From Nocardiopsis listeri NBRC 13360 (GTDB lineage: Bacteria; Actinomycetota; Actinomycetes; Streptosporangiales; Streptosporangiaceae): a stretch of DNA of 40,648 nt. The first letter of the stretch is position 1, and each line of letters begins with the position of its first letter. This document shows, piece after piece, positions 23,688 to 31,472 of the stretch. The notes under the pieces are model-generated. The model did not search any database, was not told the origin of the DNA, and saw only the letters and a list, made by a program, of their open reading frames with translations. The position numbers were made by a program, and so were the translations under genes. The stretch lies in the NCBI RefSeq assembly GCF_001570765.1, contig NZ_BCSH01000070.1, positions 1 to 40,648 on the forward strand, written 5' to 3'.

Positions 23688-26600
23688 TCAGCGCAGGGCA
23701 CCGACGTACCGGCCGATCCTGCGCAGCCGGTTCAGGTTCGCCTCGTAGCGCGCACCGATCAGGAGCAGGAGCAGACCGACCACCGCGAACGGCACCCAGT
23801 TGGGCAGCAGCAGGGCCATGTCCCACAGCGGCGGACCGAAGGCGCGAAGGGACACCACCGGCAGTGCGCCTCCGCCGAGCAGCAGCTGTGCCTGGAGACG
23901 GGACCTCGAGCCCCACACGGCCATGGCCACACCCACCACGAGCACCGCGGGGACCCGCCATCCCAGATCCTGGCCGCCGAGCGCGAGCCAGACCGTGGGA
24001 CCGAGCAGCAACAACAGTCCGCCGCCGTAGGAGAGCAGGCTGGAGGGCTTCACCTCGGCCCGACGCTCCCACTCCCAGCCGACCACCAGGAACCCGAGCG
24101 CGGGCGGCACCGTGTACGCCTCGGGAACGGTGACGTCCCAGGCCGCCAGCACCGTCCACATCGCACAGAACATCAACGTCCCGCCGATCGGAGCCAGCCA
24201 CCGACGGCCGGGGCGCACCGCACCGGCCAGACCGATCACCCCGACCACCGCCAGGGCGAGCGCGACCAGTTCCGGCCGGGATCCCGCGCTCATGGTGATG
24301 GCCAGGGCGATCACCGCCCACACGGCGGCCGGGACCTCGGTGGCCTCCAACAGGGGCGAACGCAGGCGCGGGGCCGCGGCCGCCACGGCGGCGACCACCA
24401 ACAGGGGACCGAAGGCGGCGTATTCGGCCCAGACCCCCAAGGACACGAGCAACGCCAGGGCGAACGCTCCCGTGCCGAAGGTCGACGCGGCGGTCGAGGC
24501 GACGATGATCGACCTGACACGGGCCAGGGAGGACGCCACGGACGTCGCGACCGCCCAGGCCAGCAACACCCCTACGACGGAGTAGCGCTCCGACAGCGCC
24601 CAGCTGAAGGCCAGGGCGAAGGTGAACAGTCCGGCGGACCACACGACCCACGCGGTCCCCACCCGGTTCGGTAGGGCGGAACCGGCCGTCAGGGCCGTAC
24701 CCACCAGTACGGCGCACACCAGGGCGACCAGGAAGGGCAGACCGAGCGCGAACGGCAGCGGTACCAGCGTCACCGGCGCGAGCAGCGCCGCCGCGGACAC
24801 GAACAGGCGTTGGTGGAACGACCGCACCGCGACCACCGCCAGGGCACCGACGATCAACGTCCCCAGTGCCACGGTGGGACCCGCGAGGGTGGTGGCCTCG
24901 GGCAGGCCGACGAACTCGTGCGCGGGTTCCAGCAGCGCCCCGGTCGGAAGCCGGTGCGGGGCGAAGAACGACAGGACCGGCGGCCCGGCGGGGCCCACCA
25001 CCAGAGGCTGGGCGACGAGCAGGAGCAGCCCGCCGATCCCGAACGGGCCGAGCTTCGCGGCGTCCTTCTCACTCGCGCCGAGCGTCCGGGAGGCGACTCC
25101 GTCGAGCAGCAGGGCGGTCGTGCCGAGCAGCAGCCCCGTGGCGCCTGACAGCCACCAGGGACCATGGCCCGATCCCGGGAGGGCACCGTAGGCGGTGGCG
25201 GCCAGGGAGGCGCCCCCGATCACCAGTGTCACCGACCACACGACCACGGTCAGCCGGTGGACCGCCGTGGGGTCGCCCCCGGTGGACGGGCGTCGCGCCG
25301 ATAGCGCCGAGACCAGGGCGATCGCGGCGAACAGGACCAGCGCGGACAACATCGTCTGCCGCTCCACCGACGACCACGCCAGCCCCATCAACATGGTCGC
25401 CAGACCGCTCGCCCCGAGCAGCAGGACGGACAGGGACCCGTGCACCCGACCCGCGTACAGCAACAGCGCGGCGCCGACCAGCAGGGTCCACACCACCGCC
25501 ACCGCGAACGGGACGTCGGACAACACCGGCAGCGGTACCAGCGTCACCGGCGCGATCAGCGCCACACCCGCAGTGATCCAACGTCGTTCGATGAACACGA
25601 TCAGCGCCAAGGCCGACACACCCACCGCCACGACGCCCAAGGCCGTCGCGACCCCGGTGAACGGATCGACCGGGGCGGACAGCCCCAACACGGCGGACAC
25701 GGGTTCGCGCACCACCCCGGGCGACGCCGACCAGGTCGCGTGTTCGGAAGAGAACGGTCTCAAGGTCGGGCCCTGGGAGGACAGCGCCGACAACGGAGCG
25801 GCCGGCAGGACGAGCACGCCCACCACGGAGAACATCCCGCGCAGGTCGGTGCGTTCGTCCGTCCGGCCCGGTGTGGTCGGGGCCGGCAATGAGGAGGGCG
25901 TGGCCACCCGGCTCAGCAACAGCGCCGTCGCCCCCGTCAGGACCACCGTGACGGTAAGCAGCCACCATTGGGTCTGTTCGGTTCCGGGCGCGCCCCGGTT
26001 GACCAGCACGAAGACCGAACCGACCAGGAGTACCAACGCCCACGACGAAATCGCGCCCATGTACAGTCCGGCGACCCGACCGCCCGGTTCCGGACGTGAG
26101 CCCGGCTCGGCGAACCGACGGGCCCCGGCGGCGGCGATCAGGGCGGTGACCACGAGCAGCAGCAGCGCGGCCAAGGTCGTGTACCGCTCAGGCAACGCCC
26201 ACACCAGACCGGTGAACAGGGTGCTGGAGCCGACCAGTGCCGGCGTCGTGCTCAGTCCGCGCGGCGCCACGCCGGCGCTCAGGACCAGCGCGGCACCGAC
26301 CAGCAGCGCCCACACCACGGTGATCGTCCAGGACATCCCGAGCAGGGCCGGCACGACCAGGAGCGTGGCCGGGGTCAGGAGCACCGCGATGACGAACAAC
26401 GAACGGCGGCGCAGCAGCCACACCGCGCCCAGCGCCAGGAGCGCCGCCACCACGACCCCGGCCAGGTAGAGGGCCGCGTGATCGGGCGGAGCCGGAACCG
26501 GGGCGGCCATCTCCGAGGAGGAGACGCTCCACGGCGAGACGGTCGTCCGGGGGAGCGCCGGAAGGGTCGAGGGGCCCGCGGCCAAGGGGAGCAGGGCCAG

Positions 26601-27686
26601 GGCCGCCAGACCGCCCACGGAGTACGGCGAGGAAGCGTCGGCCTTCCGACCGGGACCCCGAGCCAGGAGTAGTCCGGTCACCCCGCCGAGGAACAGTGTG
26701 GTGGCAAGGGCCCACCGGTGCGACGGGTCGACGTCGTAGGTGAACAGGAAGGTGCCCAACAGCGTCGCGAACATGGCGGAGGACACCCACAGGGCGACCG
26801 CGGCTCCATGGAGGGTCCGCACCGGAACCCCCGGACGCGGAGCGCCGAGGACGTGCACGGCGATGGCGTCGGCGAGCGCGGTGGCGCCCGCCGCGACGAA
26901 CCACCATGCGGGGTGCGCCTCCGGCAGGGCGACCACCAGCAGGACCGGTACGGGTTGGGCGAGCAGCGCCATGAGGACACGGGGCGAGCGCAACGGCACC
27001 AGGACCGGGTAGAGCGCCAGGAGCACGGCGATCACCGCCAAGGCGGCCGCCGTGTACCCGGGGCCGTTGGTGAGCCCGTCGGACAGGAACCACAGGGCGA
27101 GCGCGTCCACGCACATCAAGAGCGCGGCCACCATCCCGAACGCCTCGGCGGTGGAACGCAGACCGCGGCGGTACAGCGGCACGGCCACCACGGTGAAGGT
27201 CACAGTGGTCAGGCCCAGAACGGTGGCGCGGGCGCCGGTGCCCAGGTCGCTCCAGGTCCACACGGCGAAGACGAGCGCCGCGATCCCGATGAGGAGGGCG
27301 CCCAGGCCGAGGATGACGTTCTGCGCCGAGCGCCGGCTCACCTCACGGGTGGGCGCTTTGGGCGCGGTGGGTCGGGGAGCCGCGGCCACGGGGAGCGGAG
27401 CCGGCGCGGTGGGCGCCGATGGTGTGGTGATCGGTGCTGCCGCCCGGGTCTCCTCCCGTAGCCGGGCCAGCGTCTTGGGCCGCTCTTCCAACAGCGTGTG
27501 CCTGCGCAGATCCAGGGAGACCAGTTCGGTGTCGATCCACCACAGACGTTGCGCGGTGGGTCCGACCAGTCCGAGCCCGCATCGCGGACAGGACCTGGCC
27601 GAGGCGGCGAGCCCGGCCCGGCAGTCGGGACACCGGCGCGGTGCCCCTGGCGGTCGGGGGGTTCCGTGGGCGTTCATACCCCCCAT
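23688..27686 (-). CDS. Giant multi-pass membrane protein with N-terminal zinc ribbon and triplicated core
   Basis: A 1332-residue integral membrane protein of unknown function; similar very large actinobacterial permease-like proteins are known to me only as uncharacterised. A zinc ribbon (C19, C22, C33, C36; CX2CX10CX2C) and a Pro/Ala-rich stretch (about 80-115) stay in the cytosol. From about residue 120 on, some 30-40 hydrophobic segments follow. Three diverged modules of about 260-275 aa repeat: each has a WW/RWxL...GxTALLL segment, a GGL...PL..GP segment, APVTLVPLP-like residues, then VVWxLLVGAAL and xxxERYxxL. I anchored the copies near 26180, 25360 and 24585. ATG 27686 follows AAGGCG; ATG 27677 is an alternative. 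Transporter, lipid-scaffold or sensor roles are all open. Confidence 0.8.
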   Translation of the reverse strand: MGGMNAHGTPRPPGAPRRCPDCRAGLAASARSCPRCGLGLVGPTAQRLWWIDTELVSLDLRRHTLLEERPKTLARLREETRAAAPITTPSAPTAPAPLPVAAAPRPTAPKAPTREVSRRSAQNVILGLGALLIGIAALVFAVWTWSDLGTGARATVLGLTTVTFTVVAVPLYRRGLRSTAEAFGMVAALLMCVDALALWFLSDGLTNGPGYTAAALAVIAVLLALYPVLVPLRSPRVLMALLAQPVPVLLVVALPEAHPAWWFVAAGATALADAIAVHVLGAPRPGVPVRTLHGAAVALWVSSAMFATLLGTFLFTYDVDPSHRWALATTLFLGGVTGLLLARGPGRKADASSPYSVGGLAALALLPLAAGPSTLPALPRTTVSPWSVSSSEMAAPVPAPPDHAALYLAGVVVAALLALGAVWLLRRRSLFVIAVLLTPATLLVVPALLGMSWTITVVWALLVGAALVLSAGVAPRGLSTTPALVGSSTLFTGLVWALPERYTTLAALLLLVVTALIAAAGARRFAEPGSRPEPGGRVAGLYMGAISSWALVLLVGSVFVLVNRGAPGTEQTQWWLLTVTVVLTGATALLLSRVATPSSLPAPTTPGRTDERTDLRGMFSVVGVLVLPAAPLSALSSQGPTLRPFSSEHATWSASPGVVREPVSAVLGLSAPVDPFTGVATALGVVAVGVSALALIVFIERRWITAGVALIAPVTLVPLPVLSDVPFAVAVVWTLLVGAALLLYAGRVHGSLSVLLLGASGLATMLMGLAWSSVERQTMLSALVLFAAIALVSALSARRPSTGGDPTAVHRLTVVVWSVTLVIGGASLAATAYGALPGSGHGPWWLSGATGLLLGTTALLLDGVASRTLGASEKDAAKLGPFGIGGLLLLVAQPLVVGPAGPPVLSFFAPHRLPTGALLEPAHEFVGLPEATTLAGPTVALGTLIVGALAVVAVRSFHQRLFVSAAALLAPVTLVPLPFALGLPFLVALVCAVLVGTALTAGSALPNRVGTAWVVWSAGLFTFALAFSWALSERYSVVGVLLAWAVATSVASSLARVRSIIVASTAASTFGTGAFALALLVSLGVWAEYAAFGPLLVVAAVAAAAPRLRSPLLEATEVPAAVWAVIALAITMSAGSRPELVALALAVVGVIGLAGAVRPGRRWLAPIGGTLMFCAMWTVLAAWDVTVPEAYTVPPALGFLVVGWEWERRAEVKPSSLLSYGGGLLLLLGPTVWLALGGQDLGWRVPAVLVVGVAMAVWGSRSRLQAQLLLGGGALPVVSLRAFGPPLWDMALLLPNWVPFAVVGLLLLLIGARYEANLNRLRRIGRYVGALR
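24560..26420 (-). repeat. Three-fold internal protein repeat inside the membrane giant
   Basis: The motifs LPERYTTLAALLLL (near 26180), SVERQTMLSALVLF (near 25360) and LSERYSVVGVLLAW (near 24585) occupy equal places in consecutive units 775-820 nt apart. Each is preceded by a [V/A]xW/CxLLVGxAL segment and by a [T/A]P[A/V]TLxxxP segment. Boundaries are approximate because the copies are diverged. Confidence 0.6.
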
Positions 27687-28067
27687 GCTGCGCCTTCGCG
27701 GATGCGGACACATCGGTACGGGTACTCAGGACCGCACTGGGAGACGATTGACACGAACCTGTCAGTACTTGGTCATCCATTGACTCTTCGTGTCCAAGCG
27801 CAGGTCAGGGGCCCGTGGAGCAGGCACATTCCGTGATGTGAGCCAGGACACGGCAAAATCGGCGTTACTTTACCGTGACTATGATGCAGGCTGAATGCGC
27901 TGCACCGAGCAACCCCCTCCCGTGTGGGAGCCCCCGCCCGTGGTCGGTCGAACGGCGATTCCGTCCCCTCCACGCAGGTCACCAGGGCCGAGCGGTCCTG
28001 TAGCGGCATCCCACACCACGCGAAGACTCCGAACGGGGCACGCGTGCGTCAACGTGAAAGGGCGACC
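27687..28067 (+). promoter_or_regulatory. Promoter and 176-nt leader of the first transglycosylase gene
   Basis: TATGAT (27880-27885) is a near-consensus -10 in an AT-rich pocket; the -35 is weak. Transcription would start near 27892, leaving a long 5' untranslated region up to the TTG at 28068. The leader contains CTCCC-gtgt-GGGAG and several GC stems. I looked for the ydaO (c-di-AMP) riboswitch that precedes some actinobacterial wall hydrolase genes and could not recognise its conserved core. A CRP-like half site TGTGA-N6-ACACG lies at 27837-27852. The rest of this 381-bp gap, next to the divergent giant, shows no gene. Confidence 0.45.
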
Positions 28068-28772
28068 TTGCTACTCCACCGCATCTCTTGGCGCCAGATG
28101 AGCGCGGTCGGCGCCGCGGCGCTGGTCGCGGGCGGTACGTTCACCGTCTCCGCCTTCGCGGGCACCGGAACTCCCGACCCGGATCAGGCCACTTCGGCGG
28201 CCACCCTCCCCGAAGCCGAGGAGACCCCCGCCGAGGCCGAAGTGACGGACGACTTCTTCGCCATCCCTTCCCCCGAGGACGAGCGGGACCTGGAGGACCG
28301 GCGTGAGGAGGCCCGTGAACTGGCCGGCGCGGCCGTCGACGATTCGTCGCGTTCCGGCTCGGGCTCCGGCAGTGAAATCCAAGAACCGGAACCCGAACCC
28401 GAGAGCACCTCCGAGGACTCTTCCGGCTCCGCGAGCTCCTCCGGTTCCTCCGGAGGGTCGGTCCCCACCGGCTCGGCCAAGGAGATCGCCCTGCAGATGG
28501 TCCTCGACCAGGGCTGGGGTGCCGAGGAGTTCAACGGCTGCCTGGAGCCGCTCTGGGAGAAGGAGAGCAACTGGAACCACACCGCTCAGAACGCCGGTTC
28601 TGGTGCGTACGGGATCCCGCAGTCGCTTCCCGGCAGCAAGATGGCCTCCCACGGTGACGACTGGCAGACCAACCCGGCGACTCAGATCGCCTGGGGCATC
28701 GACTACATCAAGGGCCGTTACGGCACTCCGTGCGGAGCCTGGTCCCACTCACAGGCGAACAACTGGTATTAA
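28068..28772 (+). CDS. Secreted transglycosylase-like protein (first of twin pair)
   Basis: Exported muralytic-type protein, 234 aa. The signal peptide ends at SAFA (about residue 34). A Ser/Gly/Glu/Pro-rich linker (about 35-138) contains SGSGSGS and EPEPEPE runs. The C-terminal 96 residues form a lysozyme-like domain of the type annotated in Streptomyces as transglycosylase/aggregation-promoting-factor C-terminal: LEPLWEKESNWN with the likely catalytic Glu, GAYGIPQSLPGSKMAS, IAWGIDYIKGRYG, and the ending CGAWSHSQANNWY. Start: TTG 28068 aligns codon by codon with the GTG of the twin gene and has GAAAGGG 5 nt upstream; the longer frame to 27924 is not supported. It probably cuts or binds peptidoglycan during growth or germination. 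Confidence 0.82.
   Translation: MLLHRISWRQMSAVGAAALVAGGTFTVSAFAGTGTPDPDQATSAATLPEAEETPAEAEVTDDFFAIPSPEDERDLEDRREEARELAGAAVDDSSRSGSGSGSEIQEPEPEPESTSEDSSGSASSSGSSGGSVPTGSAKEIALQMVLDQGWGAEEFNGCLEPLWEKESNWNHTAQNAGSGAYGIPQSLPGSKMASHGDDWQTNPATQIAWGIDYIKGRYGTPCGAWSHSQANNWY
28485..28717 (+). repeat. Near-identical catalytic-domain DNA, copy 1
   Basis: Copy 2 is at 29206-29438, 721 bp away in direct orientation. By eye the 233-bp units differ at 7 positions and include identical blocks of 101 bp (28485-28585) and 81 bp (28637-28717). The identity also covers third codon positions and stops sharply at the linker, pointing to recent duplication or gene conversion. Confidence 0.9.
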
Positions 28773-28815
28773 TAGGTTTTTCCCTGCCCTAAACCCCCTT
28801 TTGGGAAAGGCAATC

Positions 28816-29493
28816 GTGCTACTCAACCGAATGTCGCTGCGTAGTACCGCGGCGGTCGGTGCGGCGACCCTGGTCGCCGGCGCGACGTTCGCCGTCTCCG
28901 CGTTCGCGGACGACGGTCTGGACCCGGACCTGGCGGCGAGCGCCGCGGTCCCCGGGGCCGAAGAACCCGCGACCGACACAGAATCCGAAGGCGACAGCGG
29001 CTCCGAGGAGAACGAGGACTTCTTCTCCTCCTCCGAGCAGATGTCCGAGGACGAACTCCAGAACCGGCGTGAGCAGGCCCAGGAACGGCGCGAGAGCGCC
29101 CGGGGCAACGGCGTCGTCAGCACTTCCGCCACCGGCTCCGCCATCCAGGAGGAAGAGGAAGAGGAAGAGGAGGTCCCGTCGGAGTTCGAGGGGGACCCCA
29201 AGGGCATCGCCCTGCAGATGGTCCTCGACCAGGGCTGGGGTGCCGAGGAGTTCAACGGCTGCCTGGAGCCGCTCTGGGAGAAGGAGAGCAACTGGAACCA
29301 CACCGCCCAGAACCCCAGTTCTGGTGCGTACGGGATCCCGCAGTCGTTCCCCGGTAACAAGATGGCCTCCCACGGTGACGACTGGCAGACCAACCCGGCG
29401 ACTCAGATCGCCTGGGGCATCGACTACATCAAGGGCCGCTACGGTACGCCCTGCGAGGCCTGGGCCCACTCCCAGGCCGTCGGCTCGTACTGA
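28816..29493 (+). CDS. Secreted transglycosylase-like protein (second of twin pair)
   Basis: Tandem paralogue of the preceding gene, 225 aa, 43 bp downstream. The signal peptide ends at SAFA (about residue 31). The linker differs from the twin: it is strongly acidic (EDFFSSSEQMSEDELQ, then eight consecutive Glu residues before VPSEF). The catalytic domain is nearly identical: LEPLWEKESNWN, GAYGIPQSFPGNKMAS and IAWGIDYIKGRYG. The C-terminus differs, ending CEAWAHSQAVGSY where the twin and its relatives have NNWY. GTG 28816 follows GGGAAAGG by 5 nt. No terminator separates the twins, so they may be co-transcribed. It is convergent with a Ser/Thr kinase gene across a strong hairpin. Confidence 0.82.
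   Translation: MLLNRMSLRSTAAVGAATLVAGATFAVSAFADDGLDPDLAASAAVPGAEEPATDTESEGDSGSEENEDFFSSSEQMSEDELQNRREQAQERRESARGNGVVSTSATGSAIQEEEEEEEEVPSEFEGDPKGIALQMVLDQGWGAEEFNGCLEPLWEKESNWNHTAQNPSSGAYGIPQSFPGNKMASHGDDWQTNPATQIAWGIDYIKGRYGTPCEAWAHSQAVGSY
29206..29438 (+). repeat. Near-identical catalytic-domain DNA, copy 2
   Basis: Direct-repeat partner of 28485-28717; see that entry for the count of differences. Recombination between the copies would fuse the two genes and delete 721 bp in frame. Confidence 0.9.
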
Positions 29494-29530
29494 GCCGGCG
29501 GCGCTCGCTCAGAGCCCTCAAAGAACACTT

Positions 29531-29570
29531 CGGCCCCGTCCGGAAGGCGAACACCTTCCGGGCGGGGCCG
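29531..29570. terminator. Bidirectional terminator between the twin genes and the second kinase
   Basis: A 17-bp stem with one G-T pair (CGGCCCCGTCCGGAAGG / CCTTCCGGGCGGGGCCG) and a 6-nt loop, placed between two convergent genes. Confidence 0.88.
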
Positions 29571-29582
29571 TCGCCGTCGGGG

Positions 29583-31325
29583 TCACTTCAATGGCGCGAA
29601 GGTCTCGATCACGTCCTCGTGCACCTCGTCGAAGTCATCGGCCTGCGCTCGCGGCACGTTCACCGTGACCAGGTAGAACACCCGCTCTTGTCCCTCGTTC
29701 ATGATCACCGCGTACGCCCAGAAGCGACGCTCGGGGTCGTCCCAGGTGTCGTTCACCAGATCCGCCTCGACCATCGCCACGTCCATGCCGGCGAGGCCGC
29801 CCTCGAAGTCGTCGTCATCGAAGTCCTCGGAATCCAGCACCTCGTAGTCACGGGTGACGTCCCCGTCGATGTCGGTGCCGCCCCGGGAGTCGGCCAGGTA
29901 CTCCGCGCTCGTACCGGTGAACCCGGTCTCCTCCCAGCCCTCCACGTCGATCTGGTGCTCCAGGCCGGGCGCGACGAAGGAGGCGTAGGAGTTCTCCAGA
30001 TCCTCCGAGCCGATCTCCCACCCGCCGGGGTAGGAGATGGTGAACCACTCCGAGCCGTAGCGCGACAGGTCGTCCTCGTCGTACTCGGGTGGGGCCCCGC
30101 CGGCGGTGACCGGGGCGTCGTTCTGACCGGCGCCCTCCCTGCCGCCCTGGTCGCCCTGATCGCTCTGGTCCCCCTGATCGCCGGCGGACTCCTGACCGCC
30201 CTCGGATCCCGCGAGGGAGTCGGCCGGGTCGTCGTCGGAGCGCAGCGCCACGACCAGTACGAACCCGGCCACCAGGAGCAGCGCCGCGGCGGCGGCGAAC
30301 ATGGCGATCATCGGACCCTTGCGGGAGCGAGGCTCGGGTTCGTAAGAGGGAGGGGGAGCGACCGGGCCGGCGTAGGCCGCGGCGCTCGGGTGGGCGTCGC
30401 CATCGTAGTGGCCGCCGTCCGGGTACGGACCGGTGGAATGGTCGGCCATCGGTTCCCGGGGGTCGCTCGGGACACCGACCGCGGCGGCACCCGCCGGACC
30501 GGCCGAACCGGACCGGAGATCCCTCAACAACCGCAGTGCCTGGTCCACGGTGATTCTGCGATCGGGGTCGCGCTCCAGCAGACCGGAGATCACCGGTTCC
30601 AGCCACCCCGCGCGCGTCATCGGTGGCATGGGGGCGGAGATCACCGCGGCGATCGCGGCCGTGATGGAGTCGCGGCGGAACGGGGAGGAACCCTCCACCG
30701 CCGCGTACAGGGTCACACCGATGCTCCACAGGTCGCCCCGATGGTCGGCGGGCGCGCCCTCCAGCCGCTCCGGCGGCATGTATTCGGGCGACCCGATCAG
30801 CGCGCCGGTCCGGGTGATGCTCGGACCGCCCTCCACCGTGGCGATACCGAAGTCGGTGAGGATGACCCGCCCATCGGCGGACATCATGATGTTGCCCGGC
30901 TTGATGTCGCGGTGCAGTACGCCCGCCGCGTCCGCGGCCCGTACGGCCTCCAACAACGAGACGGCGATCTCGGCCACCCGGTCCGGTGACAGGGCGCCCT
31001 CCGCGGAGAGCATGTCCTGTAGGGAACCGCCCTCGACGAGTTCCATCACCACCCACGGGTCGTGCTCGTGTTCGAAGACGTCGTGGATGGTGATCACGGT
31101 GGGGTGGTTGACCCGGGCCGCCGACCGCGCCTCGCGGCGCACCCGCGCGTGCGCGTCGTGGCGTTCGGCGTCGGTGAAGTGTCCGGGCAACAGCACCTGT
31201 TTGATCGCCACGACGCGGTCGAGGGCGGTGTCGTACGCCTCCCAGACGATGCCCATGCCGCCCCGGCCGAGTTCACGGCGCAGGACGTAGCGGTCGGCGA
31301 TGCGTTGTTCGCTGTTACTCGACAT
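29583..31325 (-). CDS. Transmembrane serine/threonine protein kinase with acidic outer domain
   Basis: PknB-type kinase, 580 aa. The kinase domain (about 12-275) has LGRGGMGIVWEA, the lysine of VAIK (K42), HRDIKPGN, TDFGIA, SPEYMPPE and DLWSIGVTLY, so all catalytic residues are present. A Pro/Tyr/Gly-rich juxtamembrane region leads to one helix (about 345-370, MFAAAAALLLVAGFVLVVAL). Outside, a low-complexity linker with DQGDQSDQGDQGG repeats precedes a 170-residue acidic domain (WFTISYPGGWEIG ... DSEDFDDDDFEGG ... ETFAPLK) resembling PsbP-like or lipoprotein folds; no PASTA repeats. ATG 31325 has a GAGAG ribosome site. It is convergent with the twin wall genes; sensing of the envelope is inference. 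Confidence 0.9.
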   Translation of the reverse strand: MSSNSEQRIADRYVLRRELGRGGMGIVWEAYDTALDRVVAIKQVLLPGHFTDAERHDAHARVRREARSAARVNHPTVITIHDVFEHEHDPWVVMELVEGGSLQDMLSAEGALSPDRVAEIAVSLLEAVRAADAAGVLHRDIKPGNIMMSADGRVILTDFGIATVEGGPSITRTGALIGSPEYMPPERLEGAPADHRGDLWSIGVTLYAAVEGSSPFRRDSITAAIAAVISAPMPPMTRAGWLEPVISGLLERDPDRRITVDQALRLLRDLRSGSAGPAGAAAVGVPSDPREPMADHSTGPYPDGGHYDGDAHPSAAAYAGPVAPPPSYEPEPRSRKGPMIAMFAAAAALLLVAGFVLVVALRSDDDPADSLAGSEGGQESAGDQGDQSDQGDQGGREGAGQNDAPVTAGGAPPEYDEDDLSRYGSEWFTISYPGGWEIGSEDLENSYASFVAPGLEHQIDVEGWEETGFTGTSAEYLADSRGGTDIDGDVTRDYEVLDSEDFDDDDFEGGLAGMDVAMVEADLVNDTWDDPERRFWAYAVIMNEGQERVFYLVTVNVPRAQADDFDEVHEDVIETFAPLK

Positions 31326-31425
31326 CTGTCGCTCTCTCGAAGAGGGCCGGGGAAGCCGGGGGAAAGGGGTGTTCTGTCTCCGTTGTCCGACGGGGACGGG
31401 GGCGGAAGGGTTCCTGACGTGCGAG

Positions 31426-31451
31426 GGGCACCCCGCCGAAGCGAGGTGCCC
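31426..31451 (-). terminator. Hairpin downstream of fumC
   Basis: GGGCACC pairs with GGTGCCC; inside, after one mismatch, CGC-cgaa-GCG closes the stem with a stable GNRA-like tetraloop. It lies 22 bp past the fumC stop. Confidence 0.6.
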
Positions 31452-31472
31452 GGACGCCGGTACCGCGGCGAC

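Noticed and set aside
24622..26469. Long plus-strand open frames (189 and 424 codons) antisense to the membrane giant
   Set aside because: Composition (Thr/Ser/Pro/Arg-rich) is that of a shadow frame opposite a GC-rich coding sequence; no ribosome site and no family motif.
27892..28067. ydaO/c-di-AMP riboswitch before the twin wall genes
   Set aside because: Expected from family context, but I could not find the conserved core sequence; kept only as an unassigned leader.
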